From Sphingobium sp. 15-1 (GTDB lineage: Bacteria; Pseudomonadota; Alphaproteobacteria; Sphingomonadales; Sphingomonadaceae): a DNA stretch of 64,000 nucleotides. The notes beneath the pieces are model-generated. The model was not told where the DNA came from. It searched no databases and saw only the letters and a list, made by a program, of their open reading frames with translations. Below are positions 26,496 through 33,624 of this stretch, one piece after another (the first letter of the stretch is position 1; each line of letters begins with the position of its first letter). The position numbers and the translations under genes are program-made. The stretch covers positions 779,428-843,427 of the forward strand of contig NZ_JABXJG010000003.1 in the NCBI RefSeq assembly GCF_013375535.1, read 5' to 3'.

Positions 26496-27734
26496 GTGAG
26501 CACCGAAACCGCCCGGGAAGGGCCAGAAATCCCCGTAGCGCCGCCTGAGGCTGTCCTGCCGGCCGTCAGGGCGCCGGCCGACCTTGCGTGGACGATCGTG
26601 CAGATGCGCGCCGGCGAGCGCATCACCGTCAACGAGGGCCTGATCGCCGCCTATCAGGCCGCTTCATCGCCCCATAGCATCCGTGCGCTCAAGTCCGACG
26701 TCGAGGCGTTCGATGCGTGGTGTAGGCGCAACAACCGGATCGCGCTGCCGGCCACGCCCGAGACCGTGGCCGATTATCTCGACGCGCGGGCCGGGAAGGG
26801 GAGCCGGCCGGCCTCGCTATCCCGCTACAAGGCGTCGATCGCCAAGATCCACCAGCTGCTCGAGCTCAAGGATCCGACGCCGGCGCCGCTGGTGAAGCTG
26901 CGGCTCCAGACGGTGCGCCGCGAGAAGGGGGCTGCGCAGAAGCAGGCGCGGCCGCTGCGGTTCAAGGGCCCGGTGCGCGACGTCGAGCGCGACAAGGCGC
27001 GGGGGCTCAACATCCGCGCGCTGCTCGAGAGTTGTGGCGAGGATCTGCCGGGGCTGCGTGATCGGGCGCTGCTATCGGCCGCTTATGACACCGGGCTGCG
27101 CGCCTCCGAACTGGTGGCGGTCGCCATTGAGCATATTGAGGAGGCGATCGATCCCGAAGCGCGGCTGCTGCAGATTCTGCGTCATAAGGGCGATCAAGAC
27201 GGGGAGGGGGCGACCGCCTACCTCAGCCCGCGCACCGTCGCGGCGATCGCGGCGTGGACCGAAGCGGCGGGGATCACGACAGGGCCGCTGTTCCGGCGGG
27301 TGCAGGTGCGGCGCTACAAGGCGCGGGCAGCCGTGCGCGGTCGGCCGATCGACAGCATCTCGGGCCGGGAGACGTGGGATCTGCGCAAGACGCTGTCCAA
27401 GCCGGCGGTGAAGGCGCGCGTCGAATATGACATCGGCACCGTGGCGCTGCACCCGGGCTCGATCGGACCAATCTTTCGGTCGATCATCGGCCGCGCGTTC
27501 GACCGTGGCGCGCTGCCCGATTTGACGGCGGACGATCTGGCGCGGTTGCTGAAGGGGATCAGTGCGCACTCGACGCGGATCGGGCTCAATCAGGACCTGT
27601 TCGCCAGCGGGGAGGATTTGGCCGGCATCATGGACGCGCTGCGGTGGAAGTCGCCGCGGATGCCGCTCGCTTATAATCGCAATCTCGCGGCAGAGCAGGG
27701 GGCGGCGGGGCGCCTTATGGCGAAGATTGGCTAG
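26496..27734 (+). CDS. Tyrosine recombinase/integrase
   Basis: 412 residues, GTG start with GAGG six to seven bases upstream. The core-binding domain (about 55-150) is followed by a catalytic domain with Arg in DTGLRASELVAV (about 205), HSTR (H and R, about 365-368), and Tyr in MPLAYNRNL (about 395). It belongs to a sphingomonad plasmid subgroup recognisable by the phrase QDLFASGED; 41565-42598 is a close relative and 43853-45073 a more distant one. Likely role is plasmid dimer resolution or integration of a local element. No attachment site was found. Confidence 0.85.
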   Translation: MSTETAREGPEIPVAPPEAVLPAVRAPADLAWTIVQMRAGERITVNEGLIAAYQAASSPHSIRALKSDVEAFDAWCRRNNRIALPATPETVADYLDARAGKGSRPASLSRYKASIAKIHQLLELKDPTPAPLVKLRLQTVRREKGAAQKQARPLRFKGPVRDVERDKARGLNIRALLESCGEDLPGLRDRALLSAAYDTGLRASELVAVAIEHIEEAIDPEARLLQILRHKGDQDGEGATAYLSPRTVAAIAAWTEAAGITTGPLFRRVQVRRYKARAAVRGRPIDSISGRETWDLRKTLSKPAVKARVEYDIGTVALHPGSIGPIFRSIIGRAFDRGALPDLTADDLARLLKGISAHSTRIGLNQDLFASGEDLAGIMDALRWKSPRMPLAYNRNLAAEQGAAGRLMAKIG

Positions 27735-28003
27735 TCATGACGGCCTAAATAGGTCTTTGGATGATGCCGTGCGACCACACGACGGCGGCAGGTAGATCGA
27801 GGGATTTGCGCAGCGGCAAGAACCGGAGAAGGGAGGCTGAGCCCCCGGGGTCTTGAGCTACAACGTTAAGCCTAAGAAACGGGCAGGGGCCTGGTAGCGC
27901 GTAGTGTATGAGCGAAGCCACCATCGCTCAAACTCATCAGCACAGTCCAATTTCGAAGAGGAAACAAGAAAGTGGTTCCGGAAACGGTATGGATCTTATC
28001 CTG
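27735..28003. other. Intergenic region left of the transposon
   Basis: About 270 bp between the recombinase gene and the transposon end. No ORF of note, no strong repeat or terminator seen. Confidence 0.5.
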
Positions 28004-28050
28004 TGTAAACGCTCGCGCTAAATGGCGGCGTTCTGATCGCGCTATTTGTC
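28004..28050. repeat. Left 47-bp terminal inverted repeat
   Basis: Begins TGTAAACGCTCGCGCTAA and ends CGCTATTTGTC. It pairs with 31030-31076 at 45 of 47 positions and runs up to the tniB stop codon. Confidence 0.9.
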
Positions 28051-28927
28051 AGTTGCCGGGTCCGATGACGAGGCAATCGCGCGCGGCCTGAACGATGTCA
28101 GCGGTGACCTCCTCGACGCGGTTGAGGGTCATGATCCGCCGCATCTGCGCGAACAGGCGCTCCATGAGCCGGAAGTTGCCGCGCGTGATGCGGATCACGG
28201 CTGCCTGCGCTTCGATCGCGTCGAGTTGGGCCGGGTCGAAGCTGATCCCGAAATCGCCGGCGTGGGTCGCGAGCAGCAGCCGCATTTCGGTCTCGGTAAG
28301 CGGTTTGAACTCGTGGACGAAGCCGATCCGCGAGTAGAGCTGGGCATAGCGGGCGAGGCGCTTCTCCAAGCCCGGCATACCCATCAGGATCAGCCCGAAG
28401 CCGTGGCGATCGGCCATGTCGCGGAGATGTTCGAGCGACTTTATGGTCAGGCGGTCGGCCTCGTCGACGATGACGAGGGGGCAGGCGATGCGGGCGGCGT
28501 CATGGGTGATTTCGTCCTGCGAGCCGCCCGCGACCGTCAGCCGGGCATAGCCCAGCTTAATGAGGTTGAGGCCCAACACCGCGTCGATCGTCTTGGGCGT
28601 GTTGCTGACCGACACGGTGTAGAAGACGGCGCGGCAGCGAGCGACCTTTTCGCCAAGGAGCGCGGCAATGGGACGGAGCGCGGCATATTCCCCCAGGTCG
28701 GGGAAGCTGGAAAACTCGCGCGCCGATCGCGTCTTTCCGACGCCCGGCCGGCCATGACACACGCCGATATAGCGGTAGTGCGCGCAGGCTTCGGCAAACT
28801 CGACGAACCGGGCATGTTCGCGGGTCGCCAGGAACGGCTGCTCGACCAGGAACTCAATCGTCAGCGGCGTAGAGCCGGAGCCCTCGGTAGGTGGTGGGCC
28901 GGGAAGCCGTATCCTCTTGGTCGCCAT
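28049..28927 (-). CDS. tniB: Transposition ATPase TniB
   Basis: 292 residues from the ATG at 28927; a longer frame upstream lies within tniA and is ignored. AAA+ ATPase with Walker A GRPGVGKTR (about residues 57-65) and Walker B PLVIVDEADRL (about 145-155). It selects target DNA and delivers it to the TniA transposase. The start lies 74 bp inside the end of tniA, so the two are coupled. The stop codon lies at the inner edge of the terminal repeat. Length is close to the Tn552 ATPase. Confidence 0.85.
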   Translation of the reverse strand: MATKRIRLPGPPPTEGSGSTPLTIEFLVEQPFLATREHARFVEFAEACAHYRYIGVCHGRPGVGKTRSAREFSSFPDLGEYAALRPIAALLGEKVARCRAVFYTVSVSNTPKTIDAVLGLNLIKLGYARLTVAGGSQDEITHDAARIACPLVIVDEADRLTIKSLEHLRDMADRHGFGLILMGMPGLEKRLARYAQLYSRIGFVHEFKPLTETEMRLLLATHAGDFGISFDPAQLDAIEAQAAVIRITRGNFRLMERLFAQMRRIMTLNRVEEVTADIVQAARDCLVIGPGN

Positions 28928-30332
28928 CGAAGGTCTCCGTGGGGGCAGGCACCTGCTTGTCGCGCTCCTTCGCGCCGCGCCGGGCGCGCTGGATCGCGCG
29001 CAACGACGGGTGCCCAGCGTGCTCGGAGCTGAGCGCACGGCAGACGAACCGGCCCTGGTGGTAGACGTGGATCTCGGTCAGGTCGCGGGGGTCATAGACC
29101 GCCTCGACCTGCTCGCCGACGAAGGCCGCGAGCGTGGGTTCGACATAGCGCCTGCCCATCAGACGGATGCCGTCGCGCAGCACTTTACGGGGCTTGGGCA
29201 CGTGCACGAGCAGCATGTCGAGCTGTTCAAGGCTGTCGGGCATTGCGGGCAGGAACCCGCCCTTCTGCCAGCGCGTGATCGGCGGTTCGCCGGTGCTGCC
29301 ATGCGGGCGACGATGATAGACGCCGCACACGAACGCCTCGAAGCGGGCGCGCAGCTCGTCGAGCGTGAGCACTGGCGCCGACAGCGGCTTGCCCGCGATC
29401 AGGTGGCCGGGCAGGTCGGGCAGGAACATGTCGTTGATGGTGCGGAACAGCCGCTCGATCTTGCCGCGCCCGCGAGGACGCCCCGGCAGCGAATGGATGA
29501 GGCGGATTTTGAGGGCGATGCACGCCTGCTCGATATGCTCGGAGATGAAATCCGAGCCGTTGTCGACGTAAAGCTGTTCGGGAATGCCGCTGACGATCCA
29601 TTCGGGATTGGGCTTGCGCCAGATCGCCTGCCGCAAGGCGAGCGCCGTGTTGAGGGCACTGGGGGCATCGAGGCTGAGGAAGTAACCGGCGATGGCTCGG
29701 CTGTGATCGTCAACGATGACGGTCAGCCAAGGACGCACCGGGGTTCCGGCATCATCGAGCACGAGAATGTCGAGAACGGTATGATCGGCCTGCCACATCT
29801 CGTTCGAGGTCGCGGCTTCGCGCCGATGCACTAGCTCGTGCTGGTCGCGGTAGACGGCCGGATCGGAGGCTGCGGCGATCTGGCTTGCCGGTATCGCCCT
29901 GACGACACGCGCGACGGCCGCATAGCTGGGGGTTCGGTGTCCATGCGCGATGGCGAGTTCCTGCACCTTTCGGTGAATGGCGGCGACCGGGGGTCGCGGG
30001 CGCTTGGTGGCGAGAGTGCGGGTCAGTTCGACCAGATGTTCCGGCAGGTGCAGCCTGCCCCGATCGTTGCGCGGCAGACGCGCGAGACCGGCAAGTCCTT
30101 CGGCACGGTAGCGCCCGAGCCAGCGCTGCAACGTCCGCTCGCTCAGCGTGCCGGTGCGGGCGAGGTCCGCGAGCGGGATGCCATCGGCGAGGTGCGGTTC
30201 AAGGACGCGGTAGCGCTCGATCGCCAGCGGCGGGACAAGCGCCGGATGCGTCACCGCCGACGGTCCGTGTCGCAGGTAAGGAAAACGGAGATTTGCCTGC
30301 CCATCGCCATGCGAGTCCGCTCGCGTTGCCAA
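28854..30332 (-). CDS. tniA: DDE transposase TniA
   Basis: 492 residues if the TTG at 30332 is used; a GTG at 30254 is an alternative, and neither has a strong ribosome site. The N-terminal helix-turn-helix (about 45-80, LADLARTGTLSERTLQRWLGRY) binds terminal repeats. The catalytic rve core has Asp in WQADHTVLD (about 180), Asp in YVDNGSDF (about 255) and Glu in GRGKIERLFR (about 292). The C-terminal Mu-type domain extends to the end. Shorter than Tn5053 TniA and close to the Tn552 transposase in length. The gene is intact. Confidence 0.85.
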   Translation of the reverse strand: MATRADSHGDGQANLRFPYLRHGPSAVTHPALVPPLAIERYRVLEPHLADGIPLADLARTGTLSERTLQRWLGRYRAEGLAGLARLPRNDRGRLHLPEHLVELTRTLATKRPRPPVAAIHRKVQELAIAHGHRTPSYAAVARVVRAIPASQIAAASDPAVYRDQHELVHRREAATSNEMWQADHTVLDILVLDDAGTPVRPWLTVIVDDHSRAIAGYFLSLDAPSALNTALALRQAIWRKPNPEWIVSGIPEQLYVDNGSDFISEHIEQACIALKIRLIHSLPGRPRGRGKIERLFRTINDMFLPDLPGHLIAGKPLSAPVLTLDELRARFEAFVCGVYHRRPHGSTGEPPITRWQKGGFLPAMPDSLEQLDMLLVHVPKPRKVLRDGIRLMGRRYVEPTLAAFVGEQVEAVYDPRDLTEIHVYHQGRFVCRALSSEHAGHPSLRAIQRARRGAKERDKQVPAPTETFDGDQEDTASRPTTYRGLRLYAADD

Positions 30333-30445
30333 ACCGGCCTGTTCGACGTAAATCTACCCGGTAAAGAAAACTAGGGCAACATAGACCTGCCGATGACGAC
30401 TTTCTTCCCAAACCGCGCCCGATCGGGGCGCCACCGGCCCTACGC
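30333..30445. other. Divergent tniA-resolvase region, probable res site
   Basis: 113 bp between two divergently transcribed genes, where transposons of this type carry res and both promoters. It is less GC-rich than its surroundings (e.g. GTAAATCTACCCGGTAAAGAAAAC). I could not assign the resolvase subsites individually. Confidence 0.4.
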
Positions 30446-31018
30446 ATGAAAATCGGTTACGCCCGCGTATCGACCGCCGAGCAGAACCTGGACCTCCAGC
30501 GTGATGCGCTGAAGGCTGCCGGCTGCGAGAAGGTCATCACCGACAAGGCCTCCGGGGCGACTGCCGCTCGCCCTGGATTGGAAAAGGTGAAGGAGCTGCT
30601 TCGCGCCGGCGACACACTGGTGGTCTGGCGCCTCGACAGGCTCGGCCGCTCGCTCCGTGATCTGATCGGATGGATGACCTACCTCGACGAGGAAAAGGTC
30701 GGGCTGCTGAGCCTGCACGAGGCGATCGACACGACCACCACGTCGGGCAAGCTTACCTTCCACCTGTTCGGGGCATTGGCGGAGTTCGAGCGCAACCTGA
30801 TCCGCGAGCGGACCCAGGCCGGTCTCACCGCAGCCCGCGCTCGCGGCAAGAAGGGTGGCCGGCCGGCCGCACTCGGCAAGGACAAGCGCGACCTGCCCGT
30901 CAGGCTCTACCACGAGAACACGATGCCGATCGCCAAGATTTGCTCGATGCTCGGCATCTCCAAGCCAAAACTCTACGCCTATGTGCGATCGGCCGAGACC
31001 AAGCCGGTAGCCGCGTAG
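30446..31018 (+). CDS. tniR: Serine resolvase of the transposon
   Basis: 190 residues of the resolvase/invertase family. The N-terminal catalytic domain carries the nucleophilic serine in YARVST (Ser9 or so) and the arginine cluster VVWRLDRLGRS (about 59-69). The E helix AEFERNLIRERTQAGL follows, then a C-terminal helix-turn-helix (MPIAKICSMLGISKPKLYAYV, about 158-178). It would resolve transposition cointegrates at res. Its stop is 12 bp from the right terminal repeat. Confidence 0.9.
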   Translation: MKIGYARVSTAEQNLDLQRDALKAAGCEKVITDKASGATAARPGLEKVKELLRAGDTLVVWRLDRLGRSLRDLIGWMTYLDEEKVGLLSLHEAIDTTTTSGKLTFHLFGALAEFERNLIRERTQAGLTAARARGKKGGRPAALGKDKRDLPVRLYHENTMPIAKICSMLGISKPKLYAYVRSAETKPVAA

Positions 31019-31029
31019 CGACGCTCGCC

Positions 31030-31076
31030 GACAAATAGCGCGATCAGAATGCCGCCACTTAGCGCGAGCGTTTACA
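31030..31076. repeat. Right 47-bp terminal inverted repeat
   Basis: Starts GACAAATAGCGCGATC and ends GAGCGTTTACA; the mirror of 28004-28050 with two mismatches. Confidence 0.9.
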
Positions 31077-31209
31077 CCGTTCGCGGTCCCGATCGGCCCA
31101 GCGTCCCCCGGAACCGTTCGTTATCGGGAAGGCATCTAAGCGGTCTGCACCATCCTTCATCTAAAGTTCTCCAAGCGCTTCTGAGGATTTTCGGGCGCAC
31201 CAAAAGCAC

Positions 31210-31240
31210 TTGCTCCTCCAGTGGCTGGAGCATGTAACCG
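31210..31240 (+). promoter_or_regulatory. MerR-type promoter upstream of the protease gene
   Basis: TTGCTC (31210-31215), a 19-bp spacer, then TAACCG (31235-31240). The spacer starts with a perfect dyad CTCCAG-TGG-CTGGAG (31216-31230). Over-long 19-bp spacers with a central dyad are the hallmark of MerR-activated promoters. The same arrangement with a closely similar dyad stands at 32960-32990, so the MerR protein at 32503 probably controls both. Confidence 0.7.
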
Positions 31241-31307
31241 CAATTTGCTCTCCTGCGGACGGGGGGCTGGAGGTGGCTTTTTGACGGCCCGTGTTGAAGC
31301 AATCGGT

Positions 31308-32509
31308 ATGTCTCGACGCTCATTAGTGGCGCGGCTGGTGGCCTGTGGAACCGGCTTGGTGCTCGGTTCTCCAACGCTCGCGCGACAGACTTCCCGGTCT
31401 GCGGGCTCGTGGAACTTCGGTGCGGCTCACCTCGAATGGGAGCCGCTGGAAGTCGGCACGGGTGATACCCTCCTTGTTTCGGCACAAGTGCGCGGAGTGC
31501 CGGTGCGGGCGGTGCTCGACAGTGGCAGCGGCGCGTCGATCATGAGCACGGCGCTCGCGGCGAAGCTCGGCTTGAACGATGGTGAGCGGCGCATGATTAG
31601 CGGGCTGAGCGCCAAGGCCCCGGTGCTGCTGGTCCGCGACATCGACGTACAGCTCGCCCGCGAAACCCGTCGCTTACCCTTTGCCGTCGTTGGTGATCTG
31701 AGTTCAGTGTCGGCGGCCTTCGGACGACCGATCGATATCCTCCTCGGTGCCGATATGTTCACGGGTAGCTGCATCGCGCTCGATTTCGCGAAAAGGCGTA
31801 TGGCGGTCGTCAAGTCAGGCACGTTTCTCGCCGGTCCCGACTGGCGCGCTGTCGCGCTCGGGCGCGGTGCCAAGCAGGAGCTGTTCATTCGAGCTTCCGT
31901 CTCGGGTTTGCCTCCCGTGCCCTTGATGATCGATCTTGGCAGCTCGGCCGCGCTGATGCTCTCGTCGGCTATGCCCGCGATCAAGGGCTGTTGAACGGGA
32001 AGCTCGTCTCGACCGCGGCGATCGGCGGCGTCGATGGTGTGCGTATCAACGATGCTTTCACGATCCAGAACATCAACATCGAAGGGCTTGGCGTCTCGAA
32101 CGTCCCCACACTCGGGATGAGAGCTTGGCTCTCCACCAGCACGGTTGGCAATGTCGGCCTACCGCTGATCGCTCAATTCGACGTGGTGTTCGACGTGACC
32201 GCCGGATTCGTGTGGCTCCGGCCACTCGGTCCTCGTCGTCGCCTGCCGATGCTGAAGGACCGTAGCGGCCTTGGCCTCGCAGCCTCACCAACGGCGCTCA
32301 CCGTTGTTCATGTGGCGGCGAACAGTCCCGCGGAAAAGGCTGGCTGGGCGGTCGGCGACCGGATCGTGGCGGTGAACGGCCATTCGATCGATGCGAACTA
32401 TACGCGTGGGGAGCTCTGGCAAGTGCGCTCCCGGCCTGCTGGCACCCTCGTAAAGCTGACGATGGCCTCGGGTGATGTGCGCGAGCTCAGGCTGGCCGAT
32501 TATTATTGA
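31308..32509 (+). pseudogene. Secreted retropepsin-like aspartyl protease with PDZ domain (frameshifted)
   Basis: Two frames make one protein of about 400 residues. The first (31308-31994) has a signal peptide with an RR pair (SRRSLVARLV ... TLARQ) and a retropepsin-like domain with catalytic AVLDSGSGASIM and a second copy, MIDLGSSAALM. The second frame (to 32509) continues with QGLLNGKLVS and ends in a PDZ domain (TVVHVAANSPAEKAGWAVGDRIVAVNG). One extra base near 31970, restoring SSAYARDQGLL, would join them. There is no slippery sequence, so this is a mutation or a sequencing error. The protein should be periplasmic. A MerR-type promoter 70 bp upstream links it to metal response. Substrate unknown. 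Confidence 0.75.
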
Positions 32510-32919
32510 TCGGCTTGAGGGTGGCCTTTGCCGATCGCCTTCATGATCCGACAATCGGCCATGCGCGCCTTGGTGCAGCTCTGGCTGAGCATTGCCAACT
32601 CATCCCGCAACACCGCGAGTTGCGCCAGTCTCTCCTCCACATCCTTGAGGTGCTGAGCAGCGATAGCTGAGGCGGCACCACAATCCTGGTCCGGGTTCTG
32701 CGCCAGCCCCATCAACGAACGGATCTCGTCGACGGAGAAGCCAAGCCGGCGACCGTTGCGGATGAAGTGCAAACGCTCAATGTCACTGGCATCGTAGGTT
32801 CTGCGACCCGACGCCGTGCGAGGGGCGGATCGGAGCAACCCGATCGACTCATAAAAGCGGATCGTCGTCACCTTCGTCGAGGTCTCGCTGGCGAGCTGCC
32901 CAATCATCACCGGCTTCAT
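32503..32919 (-). CDS. MerR-family metal-responsive regulator
   Basis: 138 residues from the second of two adjacent ATGs (32919; 32922 is equally possible). The N-terminal MerR helix-turn-helix is MIGQLASETSTKVTTIRFYESIGLL, then the RTYDASDIERLHFI wing and a dimerisation coiled coil. Three cysteines occupy metal-binding positions: DQDCGAA (about 80) and SQSC-x7-C (about 115 and 123), as in the ZntR/CadR/PbrR/MerR group for divalent metals. It is divergent from the transporter operon and shares the MerR-type promoter region at 32960-32990. The metal cannot be decided from sequence; Cd, Zn, Pb and Co are candidates. Its last seven bases overlap the end of the convergent protease gene. Confidence 0.85.
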   Translation of the reverse strand: MKPVMIGQLASETSTKVTTIRFYESIGLLRSAPRTASGRRTYDASDIERLHFIRNGRRLGFSVDEIRSLMGLAQNPDQDCGAASAIAAQHLKDVEERLAQLAVLRDELAMLSQSCTKARMADCRIMKAIGKGHPQADQ

Positions 32920-32959
32920 CATGCCATCCTTGCTTATGCGAACGTGTCGCACATTTCGC

Positions 32960-32990
32960 TTGCTTCTACAGCGACTGGAGGTGGTAAGGA
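32960..32990 (+). promoter_or_regulatory. MerR-type promoter of the transporter operon
   Basis: TTGCTT (32960-32965), 19-bp spacer, TAAGGA (32985-32990). The dyad CTACAG-CGA-CTGGAG fills 32966-32980, right behind the -35, exactly as at 31210-31240. The transporter ATG follows at 32998. Confidence 0.75.
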
Positions 32991-32997
32991 AGGCCGC

Positions 32998-33624
32998 ATG
33001 AATGCTTCTACCGAAAGCTGCGGGTGCCACGGGGAGCCCGCGCGCGCGCAAACCGATCCGGCCTATCGCCGTGCGCTGCTGACCGTCGTGGTGCTCAACC
33101 TCGGCTTCGGAGTCGCCGAGCTGTTCGGCGGGTTCATCGCCGATAGCCAAGCGCTGAAAGCGGATTCCCTCGATTTTCTCGGGGACGGGTCGATCAGCCT
33201 TATCGGTCTTCTCGCGCTTGCCTGGTCCGCACGGGCGAGGGCAAAGGTCGCGCTGACGCAGGGGTTGTTTCTCGGTGCGCTTGGCGTGGGCGTAATCGGT
33301 TTCGCGATTTGGCGCGTCCTGAACGCAACCGCGCCCGATGCCGAACTGATGGGCACAATCGGCGTTGTCGCGCTCGCGATCAATGTCGTGTCCGCCTTGG
33401 TGCTTGCGCGTTTCCGGGAAGGGGACGCCAATGTTCGCGCGATCTGGCTGTTCAGCCGCAACGACGCGCTCGCCAACGTGGCGGTGATCGCCGCGGCCGG
33501 TCTGGTGGCGTGGACAGGAAGCGCCTGGCCGGACCTCGCCGTCGCCGGCCTCATCGCCCTCCTGTTCCTCCACTCCGCTTATGAAATCGTCACTGGCGCT
33601 CGGCGCGAATTGGGAGAGCGGTAG
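32998..33624 (+). CDS. Small cation-diffusion-facilitator-like metal transporter
   Basis: 208 residues with an N-terminal Cys/His motif (CGCHGE), then five or six membrane segments. DSLDFLGDGSISL in the second segment resembles the paired-Asp metal site of cation diffusion facilitators, and SRNDALANVAVI corresponds to the second half-site. The large cytoplasmic C-terminal domain of classical CDF proteins is absent. Likely proton-driven efflux of a divalent metal across the inner membrane. First gene of an operon with the FTR1-type gene (stop and start overlap as TAGTG), under the MerR-type promoter. Strong AAGGAAGG ribosome site. Confidence 0.8.
   Translation: MNASTESCGCHGEPARAQTDPAYRRALLTVVVLNLGFGVAELFGGFIADSQALKADSLDFLGDGSISLIGLLALAWSARARAKVALTQGLFLGALGVGVIGFAIWRVLNATAPDAELMGTIGVVALAINVVSALVLARFREGDANVRAIWLFSRNDALANVAVIAAAGLVAWTGSAWPDLAVAGLIALLFLHSAYEIVTGARRELGER

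Larger units (their letters stand above)
28004..31076 (-). mobile_element. Tn552/Tn5053-type transposon (tniA, tniB, resolvase)
   Basis: 3073 bp bounded by 47-bp terminal inverted repeats at 28004-28050 and 31030-31076, both beginning TGTAAACGCTCGCGCTAA when read inward and differing at two positions. It holds a DDE transposase, an AAA ATPase and a divergent serine resolvase, with no tniQ and no cargo. Layout and protein sizes resemble Tn552 more than Tn5053/Tn402. Flanks (TCCTG left, CCGTT right) show no 5-bp target duplication, so one side has been rearranged since insertion. Confidence 0.85.

Noticed and set aside
27999..31081. 5-bp target duplication of the Tn552-like transposon
   Set aside because: Flanks TCCTG and CCGTT do not match.
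31960..31980. Programmed ribosomal frameshift in the protease
   Set aside because: No slippery heptamer or following structure; a point indel is simpler.
31991..32509. Separate small PDZ protein gene
   Set aside because: It continues the protease sequence without a ribosome site; a one-base shift joins it to the upstream frame.
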